Below the pieces are notes generated by a model that made no database searches, was not told where the DNA came from, and worked only from the letters and a program-made list of their open reading frames with translations. 64,000 bases of DNA from Lunularia cruciata (taxonomy: Eukaryota > Streptophyta > Marchantiopsida > Lunulariales > Lunulariaceae). Each line of letters begins with the position of its first letter. Position 1 is the stretch's first letter. Of the stretch, positions 35,271-45,106 are shown one piece after another. The position numbers were made by a program, and so were the translations under genes. Location: assembly GCA_948567375.1 (NCBI GenBank), contig OX419756.1, positions 4,593,001-4,657,000 of the forward strand, given 5' to 3'.

Positions 35271-36055
35271 TTTAGGTTCATAATGATTGGAGTATGTTGG
35301 GGCTTGGAGCGGTGCTCACCCAACATAATGATGAGGGGAATGAGTTTATGGTGGCCTATGCTAGTCGCTCTAACAATTCAGCGGAGGCAAATTGGCATCA
35401 CTCATATGAGAGTGATGCCGATGGCCTTTGAGAACTTGGCAATTCCTCAACATAGAGATACTTTATGCTATGCTACCATTCGAGGAGGAGGTTATAAACT
35501 CTCGATCCGTCAATTTCATCTAGGAGACTATGTATATCTACAATAGATAACACCAATGACACTTGATGTTTCAATACGTTGCACTATCTTGAAAGTGCGT
35601 GAGGTTTTGCCATCTACAGTCCTTGTGTTGGAAGGATGTGATGGTGTTGTTTGGAAGGATCATGTGTGCAATTATGCGCCATGCCACCTCCCAAACATTG
35701 ATGGTACTATGGACCCAAGCTTGGCACTTGTATGTGCAGGCTTGAGGTGTATGTTATGTGGCTCTTCTAGTGGAGCTGCTACTATGTTGGTGTGGATAGT
35801 TGTTCGAGAGGATGGCATATGGCATGTATGACTCCTCCCCTCATGGTGGTTCCTCAGAGATAGTGGTTATGTCCTACTTGTACTTGACCTACAGCTAGTT
35901 CATTCTTTATATGGTATAGATTGCAGGCAGCCGACCAACAATGGGCTCCATAGCACCCGGCCTTTTGATCTTTGCCCATCATAAGATATACCATATACTT
36001 GGAGTAGATGGCTATCTGGAATTAGAGGGACCTAACCACCAACAAGGAGGGGCGA
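35271..36055 (+). pseudogene. RNase H start joined to integrase C-terminus (deletion)
   Basis: RNase H begins (SMLGLGAVLTQHNDEG, VAYASRSNNSAEAN, about 35290-35390). Sequence then switches at about 35395 to the region matching 8155 of the other copy (MPMAFENLAIPQHRDTLCYA). About 1.4 kb, covering the end of RNase H and the integrase core, is missing. The ORF 35556-35831 is the conserved C-terminal tail (LPNIDGTMDPSLALV). Confidence 0.75.
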
Positions 36056-36887
36056 TTATGGCACTTTAGAGTCTATGTATGACTTATGTGTGAGTTCCGC
36101 TTCTATAGTGTATGATGTTGACAGTAATGTATGTTGTGTAGCGATGTATATATGCATGATAGCTGTCACGTCATTTGTAGTGTTGCATCTAGATTGCTCA
36201 GACATTGGACTTCTAGTGATAGTAGTTAGAGTTATTTTAGTGGTTTCTCATAGGCTACTTTCCGACGGTCAGATTTTGTGTTTGGGGTACTGACTTCATG
36301 GTGGAGCCCATCGTCACTTTGCACCATTTGCACCGTCAAGTATGAAATCAGCGAGACTGTTAGGGTTTCAGACCTAGCTTGAGTCCAAGGGGTATACTTT
36401 TGAAGTGAGCTCTAGAGAACTCACTTCTTTGATGTTGAGCTTTTGAGTTCCTGGCTATGGTGGATAGAGGCTGAGATTTTCTTAGCTAGAGTGGGTGTGA
36501 CTTGATTGTAATTGGTGCCCATTTGTTGGCAATTTATAGAGTGATATATCAAGTACTGATCTGAGTTGAGTTGAGTTGAGATGAGTTGAGTTGAGTTGAG
36601 AGTGGTAAACAATCTGATTATTATGGCACTTTAGAGTCTATGTATGACTTATGTGTGAGTTGTGCTTCTATAGTGTATGATGTTGTGAGTGATGTATGTT
36701 GTGTAGTGATGTATATACGCACATGTATGACTTATGTGTGAGTTGTGCTTCTATAGTGTATGATGTTGTGAGTGATGTATGTTGTGTAGCGATGTATATA
36801 CGCACATGTATGACTTATGTGTGAGTTGTGCTTCTATAGTGTATGATGTTGTGAGTGATGTATGTTGTGTAGCGATGTACATACGCA
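36056..36887 (+). repeat. Family A terminal repeats B1-A2-B2
   Basis: The purine tract AACAAGGAGGGGCGA precedes B1 (36056-36156, TTATGGCACTTTAGAG ... TATATATGCA). A short spacer follows, then A2 (36164-36620, TGTCACGTCATTTGTAG ... CAATCTGATTA). B2 (36621-36887) again begins TTATGGCACTTTAGAG and ends ACATACGCA. Confidence 0.75.
36642..36887 (+). repeat. 83-bp tandem repeat, three copies
   Basis: Units start at 36642, 36725 and 36808 (GTATGACTTATGTGTGAG...) and are nearly identical. B1 at 36077 has one unit. It is an expansion inside B2. Confidence 0.95.
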
Positions 36888-38645
36888 AGACATTGCTCTA
36901 TGACTATTTTCTTGATAAATTTCTCATCTTGGGACTTATCTTCCTTCAAAGCTTGCTCTATGGCTGCTTTCTTGACAAACTTCCCTCTTGGGATTGACTA
37001 TTCTTAGATATCTTACTCAAAGGTGCCAGATAACCTAATCAGAAATTCCTACCTTGGTATTGTACTTTGAATTTGTTGTCGGGTCAAATCAAATTGAACC
37101 TTATAACATTGGCTTGGCAAATTGCCTTGGCTTGACATTCAAGCCAAAGCAAACCCATATTGACATCATAGTGGAGAGGTGCCACTACAAATCTCATATA
37201 TTCCAAGTACTACTTCCCAATCTTGAATGTAATAGGATGTGAGGTACCCAATGCAGAACTCTTTCTACCATCCATTATTATCAATTTGCTTCCAATTATT
37301 GATTTGATAGGAATATATAATTTCTTTGTTAATTACATGGACATGCAATTCTTTTAACTTCCAAAATCAACCAAAATCAGATATTATACCTTGCAAGTGA
37401 AGCAAACTTGCATAGGTAGAGCCTTTGATCCCATTAGAACTAATCAAATTCCCAATAGATGGCTCAAAATCTTCTATTGGGATTCTTTGTTTCCTTGATC
37501 ATTTTGCTCTACAAACTCCATCTAGGTGACTTGTCAAGGTTTCCCATTCTTGAGTGGACATTAAGCAATATGATGTTCAATTTGGTGATAATAAAAACAA
37601 CCATCATTTTGTCATAATTTTTCTCTGTTTGTAATGCCAAGTGGTCTTCGTTGAATGGCATCAATCTCCATTGGTGTTGACTCCTTCACCCATGTGTGAT
37701 GTATTGGTAGGTTTTATGGAGGTCAAGGTCGAGACCAAGTTGTTGCAACCAAGGAATCACATTGTAACCAAGGCTTCCTCCTAGTGTTGTGGCTATTGCA
37801 TAATTACCTCTAATTTGGTTTGTGACTTCAAGCCCTCCCACAAATCAATCTAGAGGTTTGCCTTCTAGTTTATCTCAAATTTGCGTGATGGTGTTTTGGA
37901 ATTGCATGATGTAATTTCTTACAGAGCTAACTTGTTTCAACTCTACCAACCTACCTCATGCAATTTGTGTGGCATTTATAGCTTTGAATCAAGCAATTAT
38001 TGCACTATTGAATTTTGCCCAAGTCAAGATTTGGTGCAACAAATTTCTGTTTGGCTAGCTCCACTTAGAATTGCCACCATAGCTTTGCTACTCCATCCAA
38101 TTGACTAGAAGCCAAGATAATCTATTTTTGTTCATCTTGAAGATTGGTAGCTTCAAATAACATTCATAGTCAAATACAAAATTATACACTGTACCCAAGA
38201 GACTCTTGCCTTCAAATACCTTAGGTTTTGGAATCAGATTTGGTCTCCTCCTTCTCAAACTAATGCTCTTTCTATGTGTTCTTGTCACTGATGGTCTTGT
38301 TCATCCAAAAATTGAGGATGGTGCTTCATTTGTTGTTGCATAACAATGATAACCTTGGGCATTGCCACCATTGACTAATACTCTATCACACTACCTCCAA
38401 CTTTTATCTAATTTAATAACACATAGATGCAACACATACACCATTCTCCATAAGTTACAACCAGAAGTACCAAGGGTTTCTCGGACAAGATGATTGGAAT
38501 TAGAAAATTTTACCCAAAGCGTGAGGTGATGAAGTGTGTGATATGATGCTTGGGTAACACCTAGACAAAAAAATCCCAACAGTTTGGTGGAAATGGATTA
38601 GGTGGTCTATAAATTCCATCCATCCCATTCCTACTTTGATACCAA
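36888..38645 (-). pseudogene. gag and protease, family B (arm 2)
   Basis: Read downward: primer site TTGGTATCAAAGTAGG (38645-38630), gag start near 38290-38090 (RRRRPNLIPKPKVFEGKSLL, NFVFDYECYLKLPIF), degenerate gag to about 37480, protease remnants 37400-37060, linker to 36888. It matches 14109-15724 but with more stops. The knuckle cysteines seen at 14640-14690 are lost here. Confidence 0.75.
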
Positions 38646-39876
38646 TGTAAAAGACCTAGATTAAAGAGAGAATAGGAGAATGGAAGATCACATTAGGACA
38701 CTTGAGTGTAGAAAACTCCAAATGTCTACCATGAGCTTTGGCTTTGGTATTTATACAGAGCATACAAGGCTCTTGAGAAGCTTCTCAAGAAACTTCCTTG
38801 AACCATTGTAATATTCTGAGGACAAGAGAAGAGAGAAAACACAGATTACACACTCAACATTCGGTGCCCCAAAGGAGCACCTTTTTTTTATTATATAGAC
38901 AAAGAGTATCTCCTCCAAGGAAGCTCCACCACAGGATTAGGCACACAGATAGGTGACATATCATCAAGCTCCACCCTTGGATTACTTACTTGGATGGGTG
39001 ACATGTCGGTCTAGGTCCTATCTGGTTGGTCAAACAAGCTTTGACTGGAGGGAATCTTGTAGGGAATTTTCCTATAGGAGTCTCAAAATCACGTAAGGAA
39101 CCGTTGGAAAGCTCTTGATGAGACAAACCAGGGGGGAGGGAAGGCCAATCTTTCCTTCATTTAGGGGGGAGGGGGAATTTACACATTTTCGAGGCCTAAT
39201 TCATCCGTTTAGGCCTCCAAAATTGCCTTCAAAGATTTTAGGTATATTTTGGTTCTTACTCTATTAGTAGAAGTCCACTTTTGGTGATACCTCTTTCTGA
39301 TCTGTTTAGTTCATCATGTGTAACATCCTTCCAGATATTACCAAACCAATTCTCACATTTAAATCATATGTCTAGCTATTGGTTCTAAGGTTCTCAAGTC
39401 TATTTCGGTTTCTACTCTATTAGTAGAAATACTCTTTTGGTGATACTTCTATCTGATCTATTTTGACCATTATGTATAACATCATTCTAGATGTTACCAA
39501 ACCAAATTTCACATCTAGATCATATCTCTAGCTTGTGGTATTACAGTCGTTTTCTTGGAGTGCAAGACAAGTTAACCAGGAAACTTCTCAATAAGTTTCC
39601 TTCTAGAAACTGCCTACTTGGATGCAAACTAAACTAGTAAGAAATTTCTAGAAGCTTTCTTCTAGAAGTTACCTACTTGGGGTGCAAGCTAAGCTAGCCG
39701 GGAAGGTTCACAAGAAGCTTCCTCTTAGAAGTTGCCACTTGGCATGCACATTATCCAATACTTGGGAGGGTACCAAGTGGCTTCCTAGATACGTCTAGAA
39801 TATTTTAGGCTAATTTGGCCCATTCACTACTTTGTTAGTTTGAAGTAACTTCATTGCTAAACTCCATATTGTTACA
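38646..39876 (-). repeat. 5' LTR of complete family B element
   Basis: Plus strand TGTAAAAGACC ... CCATATTGTTACA. Excluding the inserted C LTR (38807-39545) it is about 490 bp. Flanked on the outside by AGTGA. Confidence 0.88.
38807..39545 (-). repeat. Family C solo LTR inside family B LTR
   Basis: Plus strand TGTAATATT ... GGTATTACA, 739 bp. The flanks ACCAT and GTCGT could be a decayed GCCGT duplication, because the uninterrupted LTR reads GAGCCGC-TTTCTTGG here. It is the reverse complement of 9158-9903. Confidence 0.85.
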
Positions 39877-39881
39877 AGTGA

Positions 39882-40145
39882 GGTACCCTTGGACAGCTTG
39901 TGATAAGACAAACAATATAGAGGGAGGTGGGGAATTTTTCTATTGTCAAAGTCTAATTCATCCATTTAGACCTCAAAATTTGCTCTAAAGTTTTCAAGGT
40001 GTTTTCTACTCCTCCCTTATTAATGGAAGTTCTCTTTTGGTGACACCTCTATTTGATCTATTTAGTCCATCATATGTAACATCTTTCCATATGTTACCAA
40101 GCCAATTTTCACCGCTAGATAATATGTTTAGCTACTAGTATTCCA
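39882..40145 (-). repeat. Family C LTR, right half
   Basis: Resumes directly after the right AGTGA and ends AGTATTCCA (mutated TATTACA). With 25471-25741 it makes one C LTR that was the target of the family B element. Confidence 0.82.
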
Positions 40146-40577
40146 CACATGGGCCATAGTGGTCCTTGGTTTAGTGGATAGGTTCTTAAATGAAGGGCAC
40201 CTTTCTTTTATTGGGACCTATCATGATAGTGGACTTAGGTACTTATGCCTTTCAGTCATATCTTTGCTTCGCTCATGACTTATGCTAGGCGTTGCATGCA
40301 CATCACTCCCAAGTTTATTGACTTGTGATATGAAGCCATGAAAGAGTGTGTCATCAATTGCTTACTTTATGGAGGCAATGTGGAGGAGATCAATGCTACA
40401 AAAGCTTGCACAAAATTCACATCAACTCATAGAAGCAGGGTTAAAGCAGAGTAGTGCTTGGGAACTTATGGGAATTAGGGAGGGGACTAGTAATCTGACT
40501 GTTGTAGCAGGATCAATCCTGCAAATAAGCAAGGCAAACTTTGTAGATGTAAAAGGGGAGTTTCAAGGTAAATGAAA
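40146..40577 (+). pseudogene. ISCA2-like exon 1 fragment (arm 2)
   Basis: The ORF 40348-40575 keeps an open exon 1 start: MWRRSMLQKLAQN, basic and hydroxylated as in a mitochondrial presequence, then AGLKQSSAWELMGIREGTSN, GSILQISKANFVDVKGEFQG. It breaks off into repeat E at about 40573, so the catalytic exons are missing. It shows what the N-terminus looked like before the 58-kb copy was damaged. The upstream 200 bp match 16459-16670. Confidence 0.75.
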
Positions 40578-41930
40578 AAATCAAAGCTTAAGACCATTGA
40601 GCAATTGGAAGAAGTGTGAGACCAATTTGTTGACATGCTGAAGGAGGAAGCATAAGGAAAAGCTCTAAAGATGAGGATCCATAATTTGAAGCTTTTGGCT
40701 CAGAAGTTGGAGGGAAAGACTAGCAAAGAATAAAAAAGAAGAGTGCATTGGACAAACTTGCACTTTGGCTGAAAGAACATTTGTATTACAAGTTCACAAG
40801 CAAAGAGAACATCCTTATGTATGCGGAATCTGGTTCTTTATTAGACAAAACATATTTGTAATATTTGAGCCAATAATTTCTATTCTCTTTTCCACTAAGG
40901 ATATTTGGTATGATTTATTACCTTCTTCAATTTTAATTTGGTTTGTTAATTCTTGTGGTAATATAGATAGTTATAAGCAACAACTTTGATTTTGTAGCAT
41001 ACTGTTCTTATGCAATGCTACCTCTAAACTCATTATTTCTTAAAATTTTGGTGGTACTTAATTTTTTATTTTTTATTTTATTATTCATTTTATTTATGAA
41101 AAATACATCTATGTATGAACTTTGGTTAAAAGAAACAAAATTGGAAAAAACTTCATTCAGAAAAATGATCAGTAGGATGCAAAGAAAAAAGAAACAAAAC
41201 CACACCTCAAATTTAAATTATTAAATATAAAAAAATTATCTAAGACATTATATATTTTAATTTACGAAATTGCTCCTCAAAAATGAATAATAAAGAATTT
41301 AGAATTGCAATAATATAAAATTATTTTTATACACCGTGTCAAATCCTCTCAAAGCTTTCACTTTCAATTATAGATGTTCCAAGTAAGTATAGTTGTGAAA
41401 GTTTTTTTTTATAAAAAGAAAACTATTCATAAATACTAACTCTTAATACTTATTTGTCATGATACTTGTATTCGTCCCTTTCAAATCCGTTAGCTTTTTT
41501 TTCAAGGTGGACACCTATTGATGACTGGTTAGTTATTTTTTCTGCTTTTGGTAAACTGTCATCTTTTCATTTTGTTGCAAAATAAATATTATAAATCATT
41601 GTGTGATTCAAAATTTATACCATGTGAATTAAGTTTCATTATACCATTCTCTATAATTTTCTTTCTAATATTTAACACAAAATTTTAGTTATACAGTTAT
41701 TATACAATATATTAAATACAGTTAGTAAATCTTTGTACTATATTCACTTGGTTACACCGACTCGAGCTGCTTCTTTATTAAATAATTTTTAGTAAAATAA
41801 AAATATGTATCTTGAAATTAATTATCTAGAAACATCAATTACATCAAATTATCCAAATACATGCGATCTTTCTAAACTATAAATGAATTTTAAACATGCA
41901 AACTTCTTTTTTCACATGCGAAGTCATTCG
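40578..41930 (+). other. Repeat E and AT-rich DNA (arm 2)
   Basis: Repeat E occupies about 40578-40880 (LALWLKEH-like and VHKQREHPYVCG frames, broken). The rest is AT-rich intron-like DNA matching 18000-18938 and 19310-20280. No gene is seen. Confidence 0.6.
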
Positions 41931-42048
41931 TTCTGTTGGCTCTGTACAACATTCTTCTCAATAGTTTGACACTTAACGGAAACTTATGGATTCTTTAATA
42001 AAAGTTTTTGAATCTTGCTTGGAAGATTAAAATGTTACTCAACGGTGT

Positions 42049-42270
42049 ATGAGAACCTTTTTCAAATCCTGGACTACAGCCACTAGTTTGTTGCTTCGTG
42101 CGCAGATCCCAGATATTGCGCCTCAGATAATATGTAGACATGGATTTGTCAAAAATGTCAAGAGTGACACCAGCCGCGCATGTGGAAACAAGTCACGCTC
42201 TGACAGTGCAGAAGACTTGGTTTCACTGCGTAGCAAATTCGCAGATAATTACGCTGATTTTGTTATCTGA
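42049..42270 (+). CDS. Small ORF of unknown function
   Basis: 73 codons, containing FFKSWTTATSLLLRAQIPD, RACGNKSRSD and SAEDLVSLRSKFADNYADF. The arm 1 equivalent (about 20450-20670) has stops and frameshifts, so it is not under visible selection in both copies. It could be an exon of an unrecognised gene or simply downstream DNA of the minus-strand terpene synthase. Low confidence as a gene. Confidence 0.25.
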   Translation: MRTFFKSWTTATSLLLRAQIPDIAPQIICRHGFVKNVKSDTSRACGNKSRSDSAEDLVSLRSKFADNYADFVI

Positions 42271-42723
42271 TTTAATTGGAATCAAACAAGCCACTGTACC
42301 TTGGCCGACAAAATCAGATGCAGATGATATGCACATTCGAAACGCGCTCTATACTTCGGATAATTATCACGCTCTTTATATGGAAGCTCGGATAGAGTGC
42401 AGATAATTTACCGGGATTCTTTATTCGACATATATTTTATATATTTTATAGAATGTATGGAGGAATAAATGATAGCCAAAGTGTTGGGAGTTTTCTAACC
42501 CCAGACTTGATTGATTCTAGTAGCATACTCGACGTCTTCCCGAGCAGACTGGAACCTTCATCTGAACAGCTTTTACCTGTTCGACCGCCACGCGGAGAAT
42601 CCACCACAAAGAATTTTTTTTCTATATCTTAAGGGCAATGGTTGGCCGCGTGGTGACATTGAAGAGTCAGTCGTAGGCAGTGGACCTCGGTTTCAAGTCT
42701 GTTAATTTTCCGAATTTGCAAAT

Positions 42724-43816
42724 CTAATCTGATATTTGCTTGTACCGAGCGGATTCATTGGATTCATTGTGCCACTTGACCGTTCCAGAGATCCAACCCC
42801 TACATGCTCGGGCGTACTCGTCCACTGCAGGATGGAACTTGGAAGAAGCAAGGGACTTCAAGTCTGATACTGCTCTCTCAACATCCTTGATCGCATCGTC
42901 AAGCATTCTGAGAGCATCCCCAATGGCTTCTGTGTAGGAGCACTTCCGATGGTGCATGATCAAGTATACCACGTTCAGAGGACTTTTGTTTTTAATACAT
43001 TCCTGAGAGCGCAGATTCAATTTCCAGGGAAGCTCAAGGGTTAATTGATGTTTCTGAATCAAGGATCCAGATTTAATCATGATCAGCGGAAGCATAGGAA
43101 AAAGCAGACAAAGCTCGACGTGATCAAATTAGAAGGCGCGGATCTATTACCTTGTAAAAGGATGACGCGTCGTTATGCCAGGCCACGGCATCACTTGTGG
43201 CATCCAAAAGGGCATCCATCTGGGGGCTGAATAACAAACTGTAAGGTAAAGCTGGTAATCCGAGATAGCAGATTCTCCTCTCTGCGTAGACCTTCAGGAA
43301 GTATAAACGGTAGTAACAGACTTTTATTCACAGATGGTTCGTGATTTTCCACAATATTTCCATATTCTTTCTTGTCTTTTTATATTTATATTTAGTTTAG
43401 GAGGTCTAAAAGTTATCATGAAATACAAATGTTCGTTGCAGTGAGTTAGGAAATCTGATAGTTCGCTCTTCATTCTACAGCTACCAGCAGGAGTCGCATC
43501 GCGACATGACACCTCGGAGTTATCTACGTATCTATTAGACTGAAAAAATTTAATTTATATTTTGATCGAACGAGGAGAACAAAAGGCCTTACCAGAAACG
43601 GTCCGAGCCCGACAGTCATACGACGGAGACGAGTGTACTCTTCTATACCTAAGATTTCATCTCCTCTCGTTGTTTTTATTATCATTTCAAGATAGTTTGC
43701 CAGGATGTATCGGAGGTTACTGTTGGCCATTTTGGCCTTCCCGTCGTGTGCTACTGGAGATTGAAGAGTGTCATTCCAGAAATCGCGCAGGGCTCTTCCA
43801 AGAGGTGTGAGCTCGA
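42724..43816 (-). pseudogene. Class I terpene synthase, microbial-type-like, three exons
   Basis: Three phased exons. 43816-43593: LGRALRDFWNDTLQS, NSNLRYILANYLEMII, IEEYTRLRRMTVGLGPFL. 43291-43151 (141 nt): YLGLPALPYSLLFSPQMDAL and WHNDASSFYK. 43002-42724 (279 nt): ECIKNKSPLNVVYLIMHH, AIKDVERAVSDLKSL, W.SGTVKWHNES, then RYKQISD and a stop. Splicing K|E completes NDASSFYKE, the NDxxSxxKE metal-binding motif. Such enzymes ionise prenyl diphosphates to make terpenes. The exon(s) carrying DDxxD upstream are not recognisable. The three exons read through, so this copy may be a real gene fragment. I mark it pseudogene because the 5' part is missing. Confidence 0.72.
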
Positions 43817-44307
43817 CTGCAACAAATGGCGAGTACGCGGTTATGAAAATGGCATAACTATAGGTACTTTATCAGCTGATATCGCTGATATCTGATCCAC
43901 AGCCACCACATCAACAATGGAAAACATCTTCTCACACAATGTAGACTATAGTAATGCTCCAACCCGTTAAACAACACATCACCGACTTGAGTGTCCACCA
44001 TTAACGCCAGCACGGAAATGTGGATCACTAGAAATCCCATCCTGATCAGTTGAATTACCCGTTCCCCTTTTGAACTCTCTCCTTCCGGTAAAGGTCATCG
44101 TTCTTCCCTGCATTTCTGTGAGGGAACTGGGATTCTGCTCTGGATTGGATATCCGAGTATGACAGGTTTGCCAGTCCGCAAAACAAGAGTGGCTGCCTCG
44201 ATTTAGCAAGATTGAGATATACAAGACGTGCTATGTGATGACCTCTTATAAGTTTTTGTAACGCACCGGCTATCGAAGTTCGTTGGATATCTTATTGTTT
44301 GTTAACA
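43817..44307. other. Upstream of terpene synthase, no clear exon
   Basis: An intron-like stretch ends TTTGTTGCAG (sense, minus) at 43817. The minus ORF 44224-43979 (EMQGRTMTFTGRREFKRGTG) is not recognised. I looked for an aspartate-rich DDxxD exon here and did not find one. Confidence 0.5.
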
Positions 44308-45106
44308 ATACCTTATTGATGTGGAAAAGACGACCGCGTAGAACAAATGAAGTATGGGAAGACCCCATCAAGCCCGTACAAGGGAGAGATGAAAAAAAGT
44401 AAAATGGGGCTAAGCCCCAATAGAGTCTATACGAGAATTATACCCCATAGCACCTAAGATATCCGCACTATGCAAGTTGTGTGGTGTTGTCTACAAACAA
44501 TGGGAAGAGTATCCTAAGAAGCATCGCCTAGTGTGATTGCTCTCTTATGGATTACACGCACTAACCATTGCACTATGTATAACAATGGACACACGTTGTC
44601 TAAAATATGATACAAAATATGAGGGTGAGAATGGTGCCCTTGGTGCTTAACATGATAAGCTCTCACACACTCCCTAAAACATATGTCAACCATCGTGTCC
44701 ATTACTCTATATAACTTCAAGGCTAGAGGAACAAAGAGATGACCACACTGCATGCCCCTATACTTGGAGACCTTACGATATGTTGCTACATTCGCCGCCA
44801 ATCCAAGGGGATGGGTAATCACTCCTTCCAACATTGTATCTCGCGTAGTGTTAGTAACCATGATATACACTATTGTCATCTGATCATCTTGGACCAAGTA
44901 TAAATCTGCACTGACAACAATCATTTACAATACATATGAGTGTTCCCTCCACTCCAAATATCCACTCTAGCGTGCCATGCCCAACACTATGTCTCTAATA
45001 ATATGATGTAGTTATCCTCCATAAGATAAAGACCCCGCGTCATATTGATCGCCATTGCATCTAATATGACCGCCATTGCATCTAGTATAGAACCATACCT
45101 TATTGA
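44308..45106 (-). mobile_element. 5'-truncated R2-type non-LTR copy with 12-bp target duplication
   Basis: ATACCTTATTGA lies at 44308-44319 and 45095-45106. The insert 44320-45094 is the last ~780 bp of the element seen whole at 59440-63141. It holds the endonuclease part of the ORF (44924-44514: DLYLVQDDQMT, RKVSKYRGMQCGHLFVPLAL) and the 3' UTR with the same TGGGGCTAAGCCCCA palindrome (about 44408). Its 3' end (CGCGGTCGTCTTTTCCACA) has no poly(A) tail. A short internal duplication lies at 45040-45090. Confidence 0.92.

Larger units (their letters stand above)
29294..36887 (+). mobile_element. Family A Ty3/gypsy element nested in family B
   Basis: Order: partial repeat A1 (29294 to about 29460), leader, gag, protease, reverse transcriptase, integrase C-terminal segment, then B1-A2-B2 (36056-36887). 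The termini are TG...CA (TGTCATGCC at the left, ACATACGCA at the right). RNase H and most of integrase are deleted at about 35395. No clean target duplication is visible: CTTGT lies left and AGACA right. Confidence 0.85.
25742..39876 (-). mobile_element. Complete family B chromovirus with nested insertions
   Basis: 3' LTR 25742-26189, pol 26260-29290, gag-protease 36888-38530, primer site 38630-38645, 5' LTR 38646-39876. AGTGA lies on both outer sides (25737-25741 and 39877-39881), which proves that the two halves are one insertion. It was split by a family A element at 29294-36887, and its 5' LTR by a C solo LTR. Its target was a family C LTR. Confidence 0.9.

Noticed and set aside
36642-36887. 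Regular repeat considered as CRISPR array
   Set aside because: The units are directly adjacent with no spacers, and the sequence is part of a plant transposon terminal repeat.
29294-36887. Assigning family A to DIRS/PAT (tyrosine recombinase) from its terminal repeats
   Set aside because: The related copy at 7350-8600 has a zinc-binding and DDE integrase, and RT/RNase H are Ty3-like. No recombinase motif was seen.
29289-36892. Target duplication for the nested family A element
   Set aside because: The flanking 5-mers CTTGT and AGACA do not match, and family B has its own short tandem motif at this place, which makes the exact break ambiguous.
43045-43230. Plus ORF of 61 codons
   Set aside because: It is antisense to the terpene synthase intron and exon, whose minus-strand exons have consistent phases and splice sites.
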